Positions 19,692-28,693 of a stretch of DNA of 64,000 nt are shown here, piece by piece. The position numbers and the translations under genes are program-made. The DNA lies in contig NZ_JACHJI010000002.1 in assembly GCF_014203535.1 (NCBI RefSeq), positions 124,001-188,000 of the forward strand, read 5' to 3'. Every line of letters starts with the position of its first letter. Position 1 is the stretch's first letter. The notes under the pieces were generated by a model. The model had not been told where the DNA came from. It did not search any database and saw nothing but the letters and a program-made list of their open reading frames with translations. The stretch comes from Streptomyces griseomycini. GTDB lineage: Bacteria > Actinomycetota > Actinomycetes > Streptomycetales > Streptomycetaceae.

Positions 19692-20930
19692 TCAGCGGCG
19701 GGCGACCCCCTCCGCCCGGGCGGCCGCGGCCACCGCCGCCGTCACCGCGGGGGCGACCCGCTCGTCGAACGGGGACGGGATGACGTAGTCGGCGGCGAGG
19801 TCGTCGCCCACCACCGACGCCAGCGCCTCGGCCGCCGCCAGCTTCATCCCCTCGGTGATCCGGGAGGCCCGCACCTGCAGCGCCCCCGCGAAGATCCCCG
19901 GGAACGCCAGCACGTTGTTGATCTGGTTCGGGAAGTCCGACCGGCCGGTGGCCACGACCGCCGCGTACTTGTGCGCGACCTCCGGGTGCACCTCCGGGTT
20001 CGGGTTGGCCATGGCGAAGACGAACGCGCCCTCGGCCATCGACGCCACCGCCGGCTCCGGGACCGTGCCGCCGGAGACGCCGATGAAGACGTCGGCCCCG
20101 GCCAGCGCGGCCTCCAGCGTGCCGGAGAGCCCGGCCTTGTTGGTGAACGACGCCAGTTCCCGCTTGATCGGCGTGAGGTCCTCGCGGTCCCGCGACACCA
20201 CGCCCTTGCGGTCGGCCACCGCGACGTCCCCGATGCCGGCCTCGACCAGCATCCTGGCGATCGCCACACCGGCCGCGCCGGCACCCGAGATCACGGCCCG
20301 CAGGTCGCCCAGCGTGCGCCCGCTCAGCCGCGCGGCGTTGCGCAGCGCCGCCAGCGTCACGACCGCCGTGCCGTGCTGGTCGTCGTGGAAGACCGGGATG
20401 TCCAGCCGCTCCTGCAGCCGCCGCTCGATCTCGAAGCACCGGGGCGCCGAGATGTCCTCGAGGTTCACCCCGCCGAAGGACGGGGCGAGCCGGACCACGG
20501 TCTCGACGATCTCGTCGACGTCGGTGCAGTTCAGCGCGATCGGGACGGCGTCCACGCCGCCGAACTGCTTGAAGAGGATCGCCTTGCCCTCCATCACCGG
20601 GAGGGAGGCCTCGGGCCCGATGTCCCCGAGCCCGAGCACGGCCGTGCCGTCCGTCACGACGGCGACGACCGACGACTTCCACGTGTAGTCGTGGACGAGT
20701 TCCGGCTGCTCGGCGATCGCGCTGCACACCTTCGCGACGCCGGGCGTGTAAGCCAGGGACAGATCGTCCTTGTCGCGGACCGGCACGGTGGCCTGCACGG
20801 CCATCTTGCCCCCGCGGTGCAGCGCGAACGCCGGGTCGAAGGAATCGAGGGGCTCGGCCCCGCTCTCCTGCTCCGTATGACCCTGCAGGCTTTCGCTGTC
20901 GCTGCGAGGATTGACAATCTCCGCTGCCAC
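19692..20930 (-). CDS. Malic enzyme (malate dehydrogenase, oxaloacetate-decarboxylating)
   Basis: 412 residues, the size of short bacterial malic enzymes without a phosphotransacetylase domain. It has the catalytic tyrosine region LSLAYTPGVAKVC, the lysine segment MEGKAILFKQFGGVDAVPI, the metal site VFHDDQHGTAVV and the nucleotide loop ISGAGAAGVAIARM. It converts malate to pyruvate plus CO2 and reduces NAD(P)+; cofactor choice cannot be decided by eye. The GTG at 20930 follows AAGGGG. S. coelicolor has a homologue at the same place, where malic enzymes feed acetyl-CoA and lipid synthesis. Confidence 0.94.
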   Translation of the reverse strand: MAAEIVNPRSDSESLQGHTEQESGAEPLDSFDPAFALHRGGKMAVQATVPVRDKDDLSLAYTPGVAKVCSAIAEQPELVHDYTWKSSVVAVVTDGTAVLGLGDIGPEASLPVMEGKAILFKQFGGVDAVPIALNCTDVDEIVETVVRLAPSFGGVNLEDISAPRCFEIERRLQERLDIPVFHDDQHGTAVVTLAALRNAARLSGRTLGDLRAVISGAGAAGVAIARMLVEAGIGDVAVADRKGVVSRDREDLTPIKRELASFTNKAGLSGTLEAALAGADVFIGVSGGTVPEPAVASMAEGAFVFAMANPNPEVHPEVAHKYAAVVATGRSDFPNQINNVLAFPGIFAGALQVRASRITEGMKLAAAEALASVVGDDLAADYVIPSPFDERVAPAVTAAVAAAARAEGVARR

Positions 20931-21508
20931 TTGGTTTTACCCCTTAAGTGTTTCGGTTTGAGGGTTGCCGCTCCTGGTGAGGAGCGGGCGGGACCGCGCA
21001 AGGCCCGGAGGGTTGATGCGTACGGGCCGAACACGACGGGCACGCCGCACACGTGCCCTGAGCCCCGGATGAGGGGTGTAAAGAACCTTCTTACCGGACG
21101 GACGCCGTCGGCGACGAGTCCATAACGCGAAGGTCACATGACGACACCCCGAATCATCGCCCGATATCAGGACAAGACCTGGACGAACTCCCAGCAAGCC
21201 CGCAAGTGCAGCAAAGGGAGCGGTGCACACGTCCGCATCGCGGGATTCACCGAAGATCTTCCGGCCGGAATGATTGATTCCCGCAGAGTGTCCGGTCGTG
21301 ATGTACCGGAGTGGTGCGGTTCGAGAGTCACCCGTTATCCGATTTTGACATCGCGATCCCCCTGAATGGTTCAGTCCGAATGGCAAGATGCGGTAATCAC
21401 ACGAGGTCGCGACACTCGAAGACGCGTGCTCTCGTCGACCCGCGGCGACACCGCACGGCAGTCGCCGGCCCCATCGGCAACTCCACCCATCCGCCGGAGG
21501 AACCCACC
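20931..21508. other. 578-base intergenic region with divergent promoters
   Basis: No convincing gene. It holds a GGGCAC-N9-GTGCCC hairpin near 21038-21058, lower GC than its surroundings from about 21140 to 21420, TTGACA at 21345-21350 and a CTGAA-TGG-TTCAG palindrome at 21362-21374 that may be an operator of the ABC transporter operon. A 75-codon frame at 21138 has a poor start and no recognisable features. Confidence 0.55.
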
Positions 21509-22477
21509 ATGACCGCAAGCACCACCCGTCGTACCACCGCCGCGCGCTCCCGGACAGCAGCGGTCGGCGCGATCGCGGTCGCAGGCGCACTGCTTCTCAC
21601 CGGCTGCGGTGACCAGACCAAGGACAACGGCTCGGGCGGCAAGGACACCGCGTCGACGAGCGCCGCCCCGCTGGCCGACAAGCTGCCCCAGGCGATCCGC
21701 GACAAGGGCGTCATCAAGGTCGGCTCGGACATCGCGTACGCCCCGGTCGAGTTCAAGGACGACTCCGGCAAGACGGTCGGCATCGACCCGGACATCGCGG
21801 CCGCCATGGGCAAGCAGCTCGGCGTGACGTTCGAGTTCCAGAACGCCACCTTCGACACCCTCATCGGCGGTCTCGCCTCCAAGCGCTACGACATCGCCAT
21901 GTCGGCCATGACCGACACCAAGGACCGCCAGGAGGGCATCGACTCGGACACCGGCAAGAAGGTCGGTGCGGGCGTCGACTTCGTCGACTACTTCACCGCG
22001 GGCGTCTCGCTCTACACCAACAAGGGCGACGACCAGGGCATCAAGACCTGGGACGACCTGTGCGGCAAGACCATCGCCGTGCAGCGCAACACCTTCTCCC
22101 ACGACCTCGCCAGCGAGCAGGCGAAGAAGTGCGAGAAGGACGGCAAGAAGACCCTGAAGATCGAGGACTTCGCGACCAACCCCGAGGCCGAGACCCGGAT
22201 GCGCTCCAAGGGAGCGGACGTCGTCTCCGCCGACTTCCCGATCGCCGCGTACTCCGTGAAGAACTCCGGCGGCGGCGAGTACTTCGAGATCGTCGGCGAC
22301 CAGGTCGAGGCGGGCCCGTACGGCATCGCCGTCGCCAAGGACAACACCGAGCTGCGCGACGCGCTGCAGGCGGCGGTCCAGGCCATCATCGACAACGGCG
22401 AGTACAAGAAGATCGTCGAGAAGTGGGGCGTCGCGGACGGCGCGGTCACCGAGGCCAAGATCAACGGCGGTTCCTGA
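21509..22477 (+). CDS. Amino-acid ABC transporter substrate-binding lipoprotein
   Basis: 322 residues. GGAGG precedes the ATG. A lipoprotein signal peptide ends at the lipobox LLLTGC, placing the protein on the outer face of the membrane. The mature part is a family 3 solute-binding protein: IRDKGVIKVGSDIAYAPVEF, GIDPDIAAAMGKQLGV, and the closing VEKWGVADGAV. Together with the downstream permease and PAAT-type ATPase it forms an importer for a polar amino acid, probably glutamate or glutamine. Confidence 0.93.
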   Translation: MTASTTRRTTAARSRTAAVGAIAVAGALLLTGCGDQTKDNGSGGKDTASTSAAPLADKLPQAIRDKGVIKVGSDIAYAPVEFKDDSGKTVGIDPDIAAAMGKQLGVTFEFQNATFDTLIGGLASKRYDIAMSAMTDTKDRQEGIDSDTGKKVGAGVDFVDYFTAGVSLYTNKGDDQGIKTWDDLCGKTIAVQRNTFSHDLASEQAKKCEKDGKKTLKIEDFATNPEAETRMRSKGADVVSADFPIAAYSVKNSGGGEYFEIVGDQVEAGPYGIAVAKDNTELRDALQAAVQAIIDNGEYKKIVEKWGVADGAVTEAKINGGS

Positions 22478-22514
22478 CCCGCCCCGTTCGACTCGGCTCT
22501 GAAAGGCTCCACCC

Positions 22515-23453
22515 GTGACTGTTGACGTCAACAAGACGAGCGGTCCCGGCGCGACGCCCCCCGCCGGGCCGGAGGCCATCAAGGCCATTCCGGTCCGGCA
22601 CCCGGGGCGGTACGTGTCCGCGGCCGTCGCGCTCGCCCTCCTGGGCGCGGTCGTCTACGCCTTCGCGCAAGGCAGGATCAACTGGGGTTCGATCCCCGAG
22701 TACTTCTTCGACGACCGCATCCTCGACGGTGTCTGGAACACCCTGCTGCTCACGGTGCTGTCGATGGTGATCGGCATCGTCGGCGGCATCCTGCTCGCCG
22801 TGATGCGCCTGTCGAAGAACCCGGTGACCTCGTCCATCGCCTGGTTCTACATCTGGTTCTTCCGCGGCACGCCGGTCCTGGTCCAGCTCTTCGTCTGGTT
22901 CAACCTCGGACTGGTCTTCGAGTACATCAACCTGGGCCCGATCTACAAGGACTACTGGTCGTCCTTCATGACGCCGCTGCTGACGGCGCTGCTCGGCCTG
23001 GGGCTCAACGAGGCCGCGTACATGGCCGAGATCTGCCGCGCCGGCCTGCTCTCGGTGGACGAGGGTCAGACGGAGGCCTCGCACGCCCTCGGCATGAGCC
23101 ACACGAAGACGCTCCGCCGGATCGTGATCCCGCAGGCGATGCGTGTGATCGTGCCGCCCACGGGCAACGAGGTCATCAACATGCTGAAGACCACCTCGCT
23201 GGTCTCGGCGGTGCAGTACTACGACCTCTTCAAGCAGGCCCAGGACATCGGGCAGAGCGCGGGCTCGCCGGTGGAGATGTACTTCCTCGCCGCCGCCTGG
23301 TACCTGATCATGACCTCGATCCTGAGCGTCGGGCAGTACTACATCGAGCGGTACTACGCCCGTGGCTCCAGCCGCACCCTGCCGCCGACGCCGCTGCAGC
23401 GCTTCAAGGCGGCCGTACTGCCCACGCGCCGCCCGAAGGGAGTCACGGCATGA
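22515..23453 (+). CDS. Amino-acid ABC transporter permease
   Basis: 312 residues with an extended N-terminus, one early membrane helix, then the family 3 permease core ([35 protein letters not shown]). The coupling loop [29 protein letters not shown] contains the EAA motif that contacts the ATPase. Only one permease is encoded, so it should form a homodimer. The GTG start lies 37 bases after the binding-protein gene, and the stop overlaps the ATPase start by four bases. Confidence 0.92.
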   Translation: MTVDVNKTSGPGATPPAGPEAIKAIPVRHPGRYVSAAVALALLGAVVYAFAQGRINWGSIPEYFFDDRILDGVWNTLLLTVLSMVIGIVGGILLAVMRLSKNPVTSSIAWFYIWFFRGTPVLVQLFVWFNLGLVFEYINLGPIYKDYWSSFMTPLLTALLGLGLNEAAYMAEICRAGLLSVDEGQTEASHALGMSHTKTLRRIVIPQAMRVIVPPTGNEVINMLKTTSLVSAVQYYDLFKQAQDIGQSAGSPVEMYFLAAAWYLIMTSILSVGQYYIERYYARGSSRTLPPTPLQRFKAAVLPTRRPKGVTA

Positions 23454-24223
23454 CGCAGTCCTCCCCCGCCATGGTCAAGGCGGAGGGCGTCCACAAGTCC
23501 TTCGGCCACGTCGAGGTCCTCAAGGGCATCGACCTGGAGGTGAGGACCGGCGAGGTGTTCTGCCTCATCGGCCCCTCCGGCTCCGGCAAGTCGACCTTCC
23601 TGAGGTGCATCAACCACCTGGAGAAGATCAACGCCGGCCGTCTGTACGTCGACGGCGACCTGGTCGGCTACCGCCAGAAGGGCGACAAGCTGTACGAGCT
23701 CAGGGACAGCGAGGTCGCCCTCAAGCGCCGGGACATCGGCATGGTCTTCCAGCGCTTCAACCTGTTCCCGCACATGACGGCCGTCGAGAACGTCATGGAA
23801 GCCCCGGTGCAGGTCAAGGGCGTGAGCAAGGCACAGGCCAAGGAGCGCGCGATGCAGCTCCTGGAGCGCGTGGGCCTCGGCGACAAGGCCAGGAACTACC
23901 CCTCGCAGCTCTCCGGCGGCCAGCAGCAGCGCGTGGCGATCGCCCGGGCGCTCGCCATGGACCCCAAGCTGATGCTGTTCGACGAGCCGACCTCGGCCCT
24001 CGACCCGGAGCTGGTCGGTGACGTCCTCGACGTCATGCGCGACCTCGCCGAGTCGGGCATGACGATGGTCGTCGTCACCCACGAGATGGGCTTCGCCCGC
24101 GAGGTGGGCGACAGCCTGGTCTTCATGGACGGCGGCGTGGTCGTCGAGTCGGGCGACCCGCGCCAGGTGCTGACCGACCCGCAGCACGAGCGGACCAAGT
24201 CGTTCCTGTCCAAGGTGCTCTGA
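23450..24223 (+). CDS. Amino-acid ABC transporter ATP-binding protein (PAAT/GlnQ type)
   Basis: 257 residues. Walker [11 protein letters not shown]-loop [13 protein letters not shown], signature [15 protein letters not shown], Walker [15 protein letters not shown] and switch histidine [11 protein letters not shown] are all intact. It powers uptake by the preceding permease. The ATGA overlap shows translational coupling. A rho-independent terminator follows directly, closing a three-gene operon. Confidence 0.95.
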   Translation: MTQSSPAMVKAEGVHKSFGHVEVLKGIDLEVRTGEVFCLIGPSGSGKSTFLRCINHLEKINAGRLYVDGDLVGYRQKGDKLYELRDSEVALKRRDIGMVFQRFNLFPHMTAVENVMEAPVQVKGVSKAQAKERAMQLLERVGLGDKARNYPSQLSGGQQQRVAIARALAMDPKLMLFDEPTSALDPELVGDVLDVMRDLAESGMTMVVVTHEMGFAREVGDSLVFMDGGVVVESGDPRQVLTDPQHERTKSFLSKVL

Positions 24224-24233
24224 GCGAAAGCGC

Positions 24234-24267
24234 GAAGGGGCGGTACGGATTCCCGTACCGCCCCTTC
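24234..24267. terminator. Terminator after the ABC operon
   Basis: A 15-bp perfect stem (24234-24248 with 24253-24267) with a four-base loop lies ten bases after the ATPase stop and ten bases before the stop of the convergent methyltransferase gene, so it can serve both. Confidence 0.88.
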
Positions 24268-24276
24268 TGCCGTCGG

Positions 24277-25044
24277 CTACCTCAGCGCCAGCAGCAGCGT
24301 GTCCGACGGCGAGCACCACACCGGCCGGGCCTCGGCGAACCCCTTCTCGCGCAGCACGCGCGCGTGCCAGGCCGCGGACGGCGTGTCGCCGTCGGCGTGC
24401 TCGCCGTAGATCGCGAAGCGGCGGGCCGTGGGCTCGGCGAGGACGGGGTCCTCGGCGGCGAGCCGCCACCACTCGGTCCAGTCGAGGGCGCCGTCCCGCT
24501 TGGCCCGGTCCTGACGGGCGTGGCGCTGGGCGCGCTCGGCCGCGTTGATCCTGGGCGTGGTCTCGTCGATCATGTGGTCCGCGTTCATGAAGACACCGCC
24601 GTCGCGGACCAGGCCCGCGATGTGCCCGTAGAGGTCCGCGAGGGGTTCCCGGTGCAGCCAGTGGAGGGCGGTCGCGGTCAGCACGGCGTCGTAGGAGTCG
24701 TACGGCAGCGCCCGTGCCCAGCCGGGGTCCTTGAGGTCGGCGGTCACGAAGGTGACCCGCCCGTCGCCCGCGAAGGTGCCCTCGGCGATGGCGAGCAGCG
24801 CCGGGTCCAGGTCGACGCCGGTGCTGGTGGCGTCCGGGAACCGGGCGAGCAGCCGGGCCGTGATGCTTCCCGTGCCGCACGCGAGGTCCAGCACGCGCGG
24901 GGAGGTGCCGACGAGGGCCTCCACCATGTCGAGCATCACCCGGAACCGCTCCTCGCGGTCGGGCATGTACCACTCCTGCTGCCGGTCCCAGCTCTCCTGC
25001 CAGGCGTGCCAGTCGACAGTGGTCGTGGTGTCCGCGTCCGTCAT
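24277..25044 (-). CDS. Class I SAM-dependent methyltransferase
   Basis: 255 residues. The SAM-binding loop is VLDLACGTGSITARLL, followed by the acidic strand STGVDLDPALLAIA, VTADLKD and YDAVLTATALHWL. The start ATG follows GAGGGAGGGG. Such ubiE/tam-like enzymes act on varied small molecules and the substrate cannot be told. It is divergent from the CGNR gene. Confidence 0.88.
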   Translation of the reverse strand: MTDADTTTTVDWHAWQESWDRQQEWYMPDREERFRVMLDMVEALVGTSPRVLDLACGTGSITARLLARFPDATSTGVDLDPALLAIAEGTFAGDGRVTFVTADLKDPGWARALPYDSYDAVLTATALHWLHREPLADLYGHIAGLVRDGGVFMNADHMIDETTPRINAAERAQRHARQDRAKRDGALDWTEWWRLAAEDPVLAEPTARRFAIYGEHADGDTPSAAWHARVLREKGFAEARPVWCSPSDTLLLALR

Positions 25045-25144
25045 CGAGCCCCTCCCTCGCGTACGTCACGTAATACCCTGGAAGCACGATCGTCTGTTAC
25101 CCGACCGCACGCACGACCATAGAGCCCCTGCGTAAGGACTACAA

Positions 25145-25792
25145 GTGGAACTGGCCTATTACTCCGATTACGCCGTACGCCTCGTCAACACCGAGGAACC
25201 GGCCCGGGGGAAGGACACCCTGACGTCGATCGACGCGGTCCGCGACCTCTTCGGCGGCAACCAGTCGGCTGCGCGCCGCACGACCGAGGCCGACGTCACC
25301 CGGTTCCGCTCCGTCCGGGCCCGGCTGCGCGCGGTCTTCGAGGCGGCGGACGGCGGTGACGAGACCCTCGCCGTGGACCTGCTGAACTCGCTGCTGCTGG
25401 AGTTCCCGGTGAGCCCGCAGATCTCCGGGCACGACTTCCGGGACGACGACGGCCGCCCGCTGTGGCACATGCACCTGGCCGACCACCCGTCCAACGCGAC
25501 CGCCGGTTACGCCGCCATCGCGGCGATGGGCCTGGCCTTCCACCTCACCGAGTACGGCGTGGACCGCCTCGGCCTGTGCGAGGCGCCGCCCTGCCGCAAC
25601 GCCTACCTGGACACCTCGACCAACCGCTCCCGACGCTACTGCTCCGACCGCTGCGCCACCCGCGCCAACGTGGCGGCCTACCGCGCCCGCAAGCGCCTGG
25701 AGGCCGACCGGACCGACCGCGCGGCCCGGCCGGAGAGCACCGGCCGGGCCGCCGACAGCGCCCAGACCACCAGGGCCGGCAACGAACGCTGA
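25145..25792 (+). CDS. CGNR zinc-finger / ABATE-domain regulator
   Basis: 215 residues. The N-terminal ABATE-like domain (VRLVNTEEPARGKDTLTSID) is followed by a C-terminal zinc finger CEAPPCRNAYLD ... RRYCSDRCATRANVAAYRARK, the CGNR pattern. These proteins are thought to be stress-related transcription factors. The GTG start follows AAGGA. Its last 115 bases overlap the 3' end of sodX on the other strand, so the disordered tails of both proteins are encoded by the same DNA. Confidence 0.88.
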   Translation: MELAYYSDYAVRLVNTEEPARGKDTLTSIDAVRDLFGGNQSAARRTTEADVTRFRSVRARLRAVFEAADGGDETLAVDLLNSLLLEFPVSPQISGHDFRDDDGRPLWHMHLADHPSNATAGYAAIAAMGLAFHLTEYGVDRLGLCEAPPCRNAYLDTSTNRSRRYCSDRCATRANVAAYRARKRLEADRTDRAARPESTGRAADSAQTTRAGNER

Positions 25793-26130
25793 GCCGGCCT
25801 GCGCGGCCGGTACCGGAAGCGGACCCTGCCGAGCACCAGCTCGTCGGGGACGACCCCGTAGTCGGTGCTGTCGCCCCCGGCGTACGCGTTGTCACCGAGC
25901 ACCCACCAGCCGCCCTCGCGCCGTTCCGCGGCCCGCTTCACCACGAGCAGGTCCTGCTGGAACGGATGCCGCAGCACGACCACGTCGCCGCGTTTGACCC
26001 GGGCTCCGTAGTGCACCAGGAGCCGGTCCCCGTGGTACAGCGTGGGCACCATGGACGGCCCCGTCACCTCGGCCACCCCGAAGGGCAACGGCGCCCTCAC
26101 CCGCTCGGCGTCCTGCGACAGCTCCGGCAT
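25678..26130 (-). CDS. sodX: Nickel-SOD maturation signal peptidase SodX
   Basis: 150 residues of the S26 signal peptidase family, without the membrane anchor of LepB enzymes. The nucleophile is the serine in VTGPSMVPTL (Ser26) and the general base the lysine in LLVVKR (Lys65); the closing LGDNAYAGGDSTDYG box is present. It removes the N-terminal leader of SodN so that the nickel hook is exposed. It is divergent from sodN, as in other Streptomyces. A GTG one codon upstream is an alternative start. The C-terminal about 40 residues are Arg/Ala-rich and overlap the CGNR gene. Confidence 0.92.
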   Translation of the reverse strand: MPELSQDAERVRAPLPFGVAEVTGPSMVPTLYHGDRLLVHYGARVKRGDVVVLRHPFQQDLLVVKRAAERREGGWWVLGDNAYAGGDSTDYGVVPDELVLGRVRFRYRPRRPAQRSLPALVVWALSAARPVLSGRAARSVRSASRRLRAR

Positions 26131-26274
26131 CACCCGGCACCTCCCGGTCTTTCCTCCACCAGTCCCAGTCTGACCCGGGACTTTTGTCCTAAGCCCACGG
26201 GGGCACTCGCGAAAACGGGTCTCCCAGGGAGTAATGTCCCCCCTGAGAAGACGATCACGAGGAAGGAATGCTCC

Positions 26275-26670
26275 ATGCTTTCCCGCCTGTTTGCCCCCAA
26301 GGTCAAGGTCAGTGCGCACTGCGACCTGCCCTGCGGTGTGTACGACCCTGCCCAGGCCCGCATCGAGGCGGAGTCGGTGAAGGCCGTCCAGGAGAAGATG
26401 GCCGGCAACGACGACCCGCACTTCCAGGCGCGTGCCACGGTCATCAAGGAGCAGCGCGCGGAGCTCGCGAAGCACCACGTCTCCGTGCTCTGGAGCGACT
26501 ACTTCAAGCCCCCGCACTTCGAGAAGTACCCGGAGCTGCACCAGCTGGTCAACGACACCCTGAAGGCCCTCTCGGCCGCCAAGGCGTCGACCGACCCGGC
26601 GACCGGCCAGAAGGCGCTGGACTACATCGCCCAGATCGACAAGATCTTCTGGGAGACCAAGAAGGCCTGA
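26275..26670 (+). CDS. sodN: Nickel-containing superoxide dismutase SodN
   Basis: 131 residues. A 14-residue leader (MLSRLFAPKVKVSA) is removed to give the mature N-terminus HCDLPCGVY, the nickel hook in which His1, Cys2 and Cys6 coordinate nickel. It converts superoxide to oxygen and hydrogen peroxide in the cytosol as a hexamer. GGAAGG precedes the ATG. In S. coelicolor sodN is controlled inversely to sodF by the nickel regulator Nur, and its 3'UTR yields a small RNA; a matching 3'UTR is present here. Confidence 0.97.
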   Translation: MLSRLFAPKVKVSAHCDLPCGVYDPAQARIEAESVKAVQEKMAGNDDPHFQARATVIKEQRAELAKHHVSVLWSDYFKPPHFEKYPELHQLVNDTLKALSAAKASTDPATGQKALDYIAQIDKIFWETKKA

Positions 26671-26689
26671 TCGTGAATCACGCCTTTTG

Positions 26690-26780
26690 AGCTGCAGTTT
26701 CCTTGCTTGCAGTGTCTCCCTGACCGCACCCGGTCCGCAGTCCGCCGCGCACGGCGTCCTGACGGACCGGGTGCGGTCTT
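26690..26780 (+). ncRNA. Predicted s-SodF-like RNA from the sodN 3'UTR, with terminator
   Basis: The sodN 3'UTR ends in a 16-bp perfect stem (26722-26737 with 26763-26778) followed by TTCTTCG. The single-stranded stretch before it is pyrimidine-rich (GTTTCCTTGCTTGC, then TCTCCC) and could pair with a purine-rich ribosome-binding site. In S. coelicolor a roughly 90-nt RNA processed from this position represses sodF. The exact 5' end and the pairing with sodF, which is outside the window, are inferred. Confidence 0.55.
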
Positions 26781-26874
26781 CTTCGCCCGGCCTCGGGTGG
26801 ACGCAGCCCCGCTCCGCCTGCCGGCGTCGGTGGTCGGCCCCGCCCCGGCCCGGCCGCCGTCGGGATCGCCGGCG

Positions 26875-27486
26875 TCAGGGCTCGTGCGCCGTGCGGACCA
26901 CGCCGTGGCGGCGGGACCGGGCGGCAGGTGGACCGTCATGATCAGGTGACAGGTCCCGCTGCCCGCGCCGCGGTAGGTGCGGGGGGTGTCGCCGTCGAAG
27001 GCGGCGGTCCGTCCCGCTTCCACGGGGTGTTGGGTGCCGTCGGCGACCGGGGTCATCCGGCCGGAGGTGACGCTGACGGTCTCCACGGCTCCGGCCCGGT
27101 GGGGACGGCTGGGACGTTCCTCGCCGGGCTCCGGTCGCCGGCGCCGGACCTCCCGCAGGTCCCACGCCCTGCGCGCCGTGGTGTCCGCCGCTCCGGCCTC
27201 GCTCGCGGTCGGGCCGCCGCCGTGGCCGGTGCTCGGCGCCTCGTCCGGCGCGGGCTCTCTCGCCCGGGGTGCCGCGTCCGGCGTCGCCTCGGCCGCCGCG
27301 TTCGCGCTGCTCCACCGCACGCCGGCGATCGGCCCGATGGACGCGTTCTCGCCCGTGACCGCGCCGGCGTCCGCCGTGCCGCCCGTCGGCGTGGGCCCGC
27401 TGCAGGGCGAGCACCTCGGCCTGGACGTGCCGACCGCCCGTCGGCGGCTCCGCCGCCTGGACCGCATCGTCCCCTGGAAGCCCTGA
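26875..27486 (-). pseudogene. Broken XRE-cupin transcriptional regulator
   Basis: A cupin core is readable on the minus strand between 27164 and 26919: WDLREVRRRR, then RAGAVETVSVTSGRMTPVAD and TAAFDGDTPRTYRGAG, ending MTVHLPPG. This is the sensor half of HTH_XRE-cupin regulators. No clean HTH can be read in the same frame further upstream, and the frame runs on without a stop after the cupin, whereas a stop in another frame at 26875 gives a normal-looking end. At least one frameshift and N-terminal decay are inferred. In related genomes such a gene is divergent from a B3/4 gene, as here. Confidence 0.5.
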
Positions 27487-27521
27487 CCAGCCCCGCCCCG
27501 ACACACGAACGGACACCGCCC

Positions 27522-28229
27522 ATGACCGCCTTCCGCCTCGCCCCCTCCGTCGCCGACGCCTTCCCCGACACCCTCATCGCCCTGGTCACCGCCACCGGCC
27601 TGCGCGGCCGTGAGCCCTGGCCCGACACGACCGCCGCCCTGGAGGGACTGGAGCGGCAGCTCGCCGACGGCACCTGGCAGCCCGCCGACGAGACCGACCC
27701 GCGCATCGAGGCGTGGCACGCCGCCTACCGCTCCTTCGGCACCAATCCCCGCCGCATCCGCCCCAGCGTCGACGCCCTCGGCCGGAGAATGTCCAAGAAG
27801 GCGACCCTGCCCCGCATCAATCCGGCCGTCGACTCCTACAACGCCGTCTCCGTCCGCCACGGTCTGCCCGCAGGCGCCTTCGACCTGGACCACGTCGTCG
27901 GCGACGTCGACATCCGCCACGCGGACGGCACCGAGTCCTTCACCCCGCTCGGCGAACCCGGCACCGTCGAGAACCCCGAGTCCGGCGAGATCGTCTACGC
28001 CGACGCCACCGGCGTCCTCACCCGCCACTGGAACCACCGTGACGCCCACCGCACCCGCGTCACCGAGGACTCCGTCCACGTCGCCTTCGTCCTCGAAACC
28101 CTCCACGCCACCCGCGACGGCGCCCTCCTGAAGGCCGCGACCGAGGAGCTGCAGGGCCTGCTCGCCCCGCATGCCGACCGGACCGCCGTGCACCACCTCA
28201 GTCCGGCACGGCCCCGAGCCGCCGTCTGA
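27522..28229 (+). CDS. B3/4 (PheRS beta-type) domain protein
   Basis: 235 residues with the B3/B4 fold otherwise found in the phenylalanyl-tRNA synthetase beta chain editing module: WHAAYRSFGTNPRRIRPSVDALGRR, INPAVDSYNAVSVRHGLPAGAFDLD, and the closing WNHRDAHRTRVTEDSVHVAFVLE (here split by the family's turn). Stand-alone members may edit mischarged tRNA or bind nucleotides or amino acids, but the role is not established. The gene is intact although its usual divergent regulator is broken. Confidence 0.85.
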   Translation: MTAFRLAPSVADAFPDTLIALVTATGLRGREPWPDTTAALEGLERQLADGTWQPADETDPRIEAWHAAYRSFGTNPRRIRPSVDALGRRMSKKATLPRINPAVDSYNAVSVRHGLPAGAFDLDHVVGDVDIRHADGTESFTPLGEPGTVENPESGEIVYADATGVLTRHWNHRDAHRTRVTEDSVHVAFVLETLHATRDGALLKAATEELQGLLAPHADRTAVHHLSPARPRAAV

Positions 28230-28400
28230 GGCCTCCCTCCTCACGACCGGGCAGCCGTGAGCGGTCACCCCGTCCTCGCCGTGCGGCGCCGACCCGGGGA
28301 CCGGGCGCCGGGTCTCCCTGCCGTCCGGGAGCGGCCGGACCACCACGGGGTGGCCGGGTGCCCGCCGCCGTGACCGGGTGCCGCGGTGGTCCGCCCTCCG

Positions 28401-28667
28401 TCAGACGTTCCTCACGGTGGTCCGCCCCGGCTCCTGCGCGGGTGTCCTGTCCCCGGCGGCTCCGGGCCCTTCGGTCCCCGCGGCGCGCCGGGTGTCCTCC
28501 GCCCGGCCGGTTCCGCCGGGCTCCCGGGCGACGTAGTCCTCGCACTCCGGGTTGTGGCACGGGCCGGGCACCCACACCGGCACCCACGCGCCCAGCGTCT
28601 TGTGGCGCCGGACCACCGTCTGCACTGGCTGTCCACAGGCGGGACAGACGGGTTGTTCGCTGTCCAT
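28401..28667 (-). CDS. Small zinc-ribbon protein
   Basis: 88 residues. Two zinc knuckles are visible: VCPACGQPVQTVV and GPCHNPECEDYV, separated by RRHKTLGAWVPVWVPG. The last about 40 residues are disordered and rich in Gly, Pro, Arg and Thr. GAGG precedes the ATG. The function is unknown. Confidence 0.72.
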   Translation of the reverse strand: MDSEQPVCPACGQPVQTVVRRHKTLGAWVPVWVPGPCHNPECEDYVAREPGGTGRAEDTRRAAGTEGPGAAGDRTPAQEPGRTTVRNV

Positions 28668-28693
28668 GCCCTCAGGGTAGGCCCGGCGGCGGT

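Noticed and set aside
21138..21365. Possible 75-codon gene upstream of the ABC operon
   Set aside because: It has a poor ribosome site, no recognisable feature, and lies in a promoter-like region.
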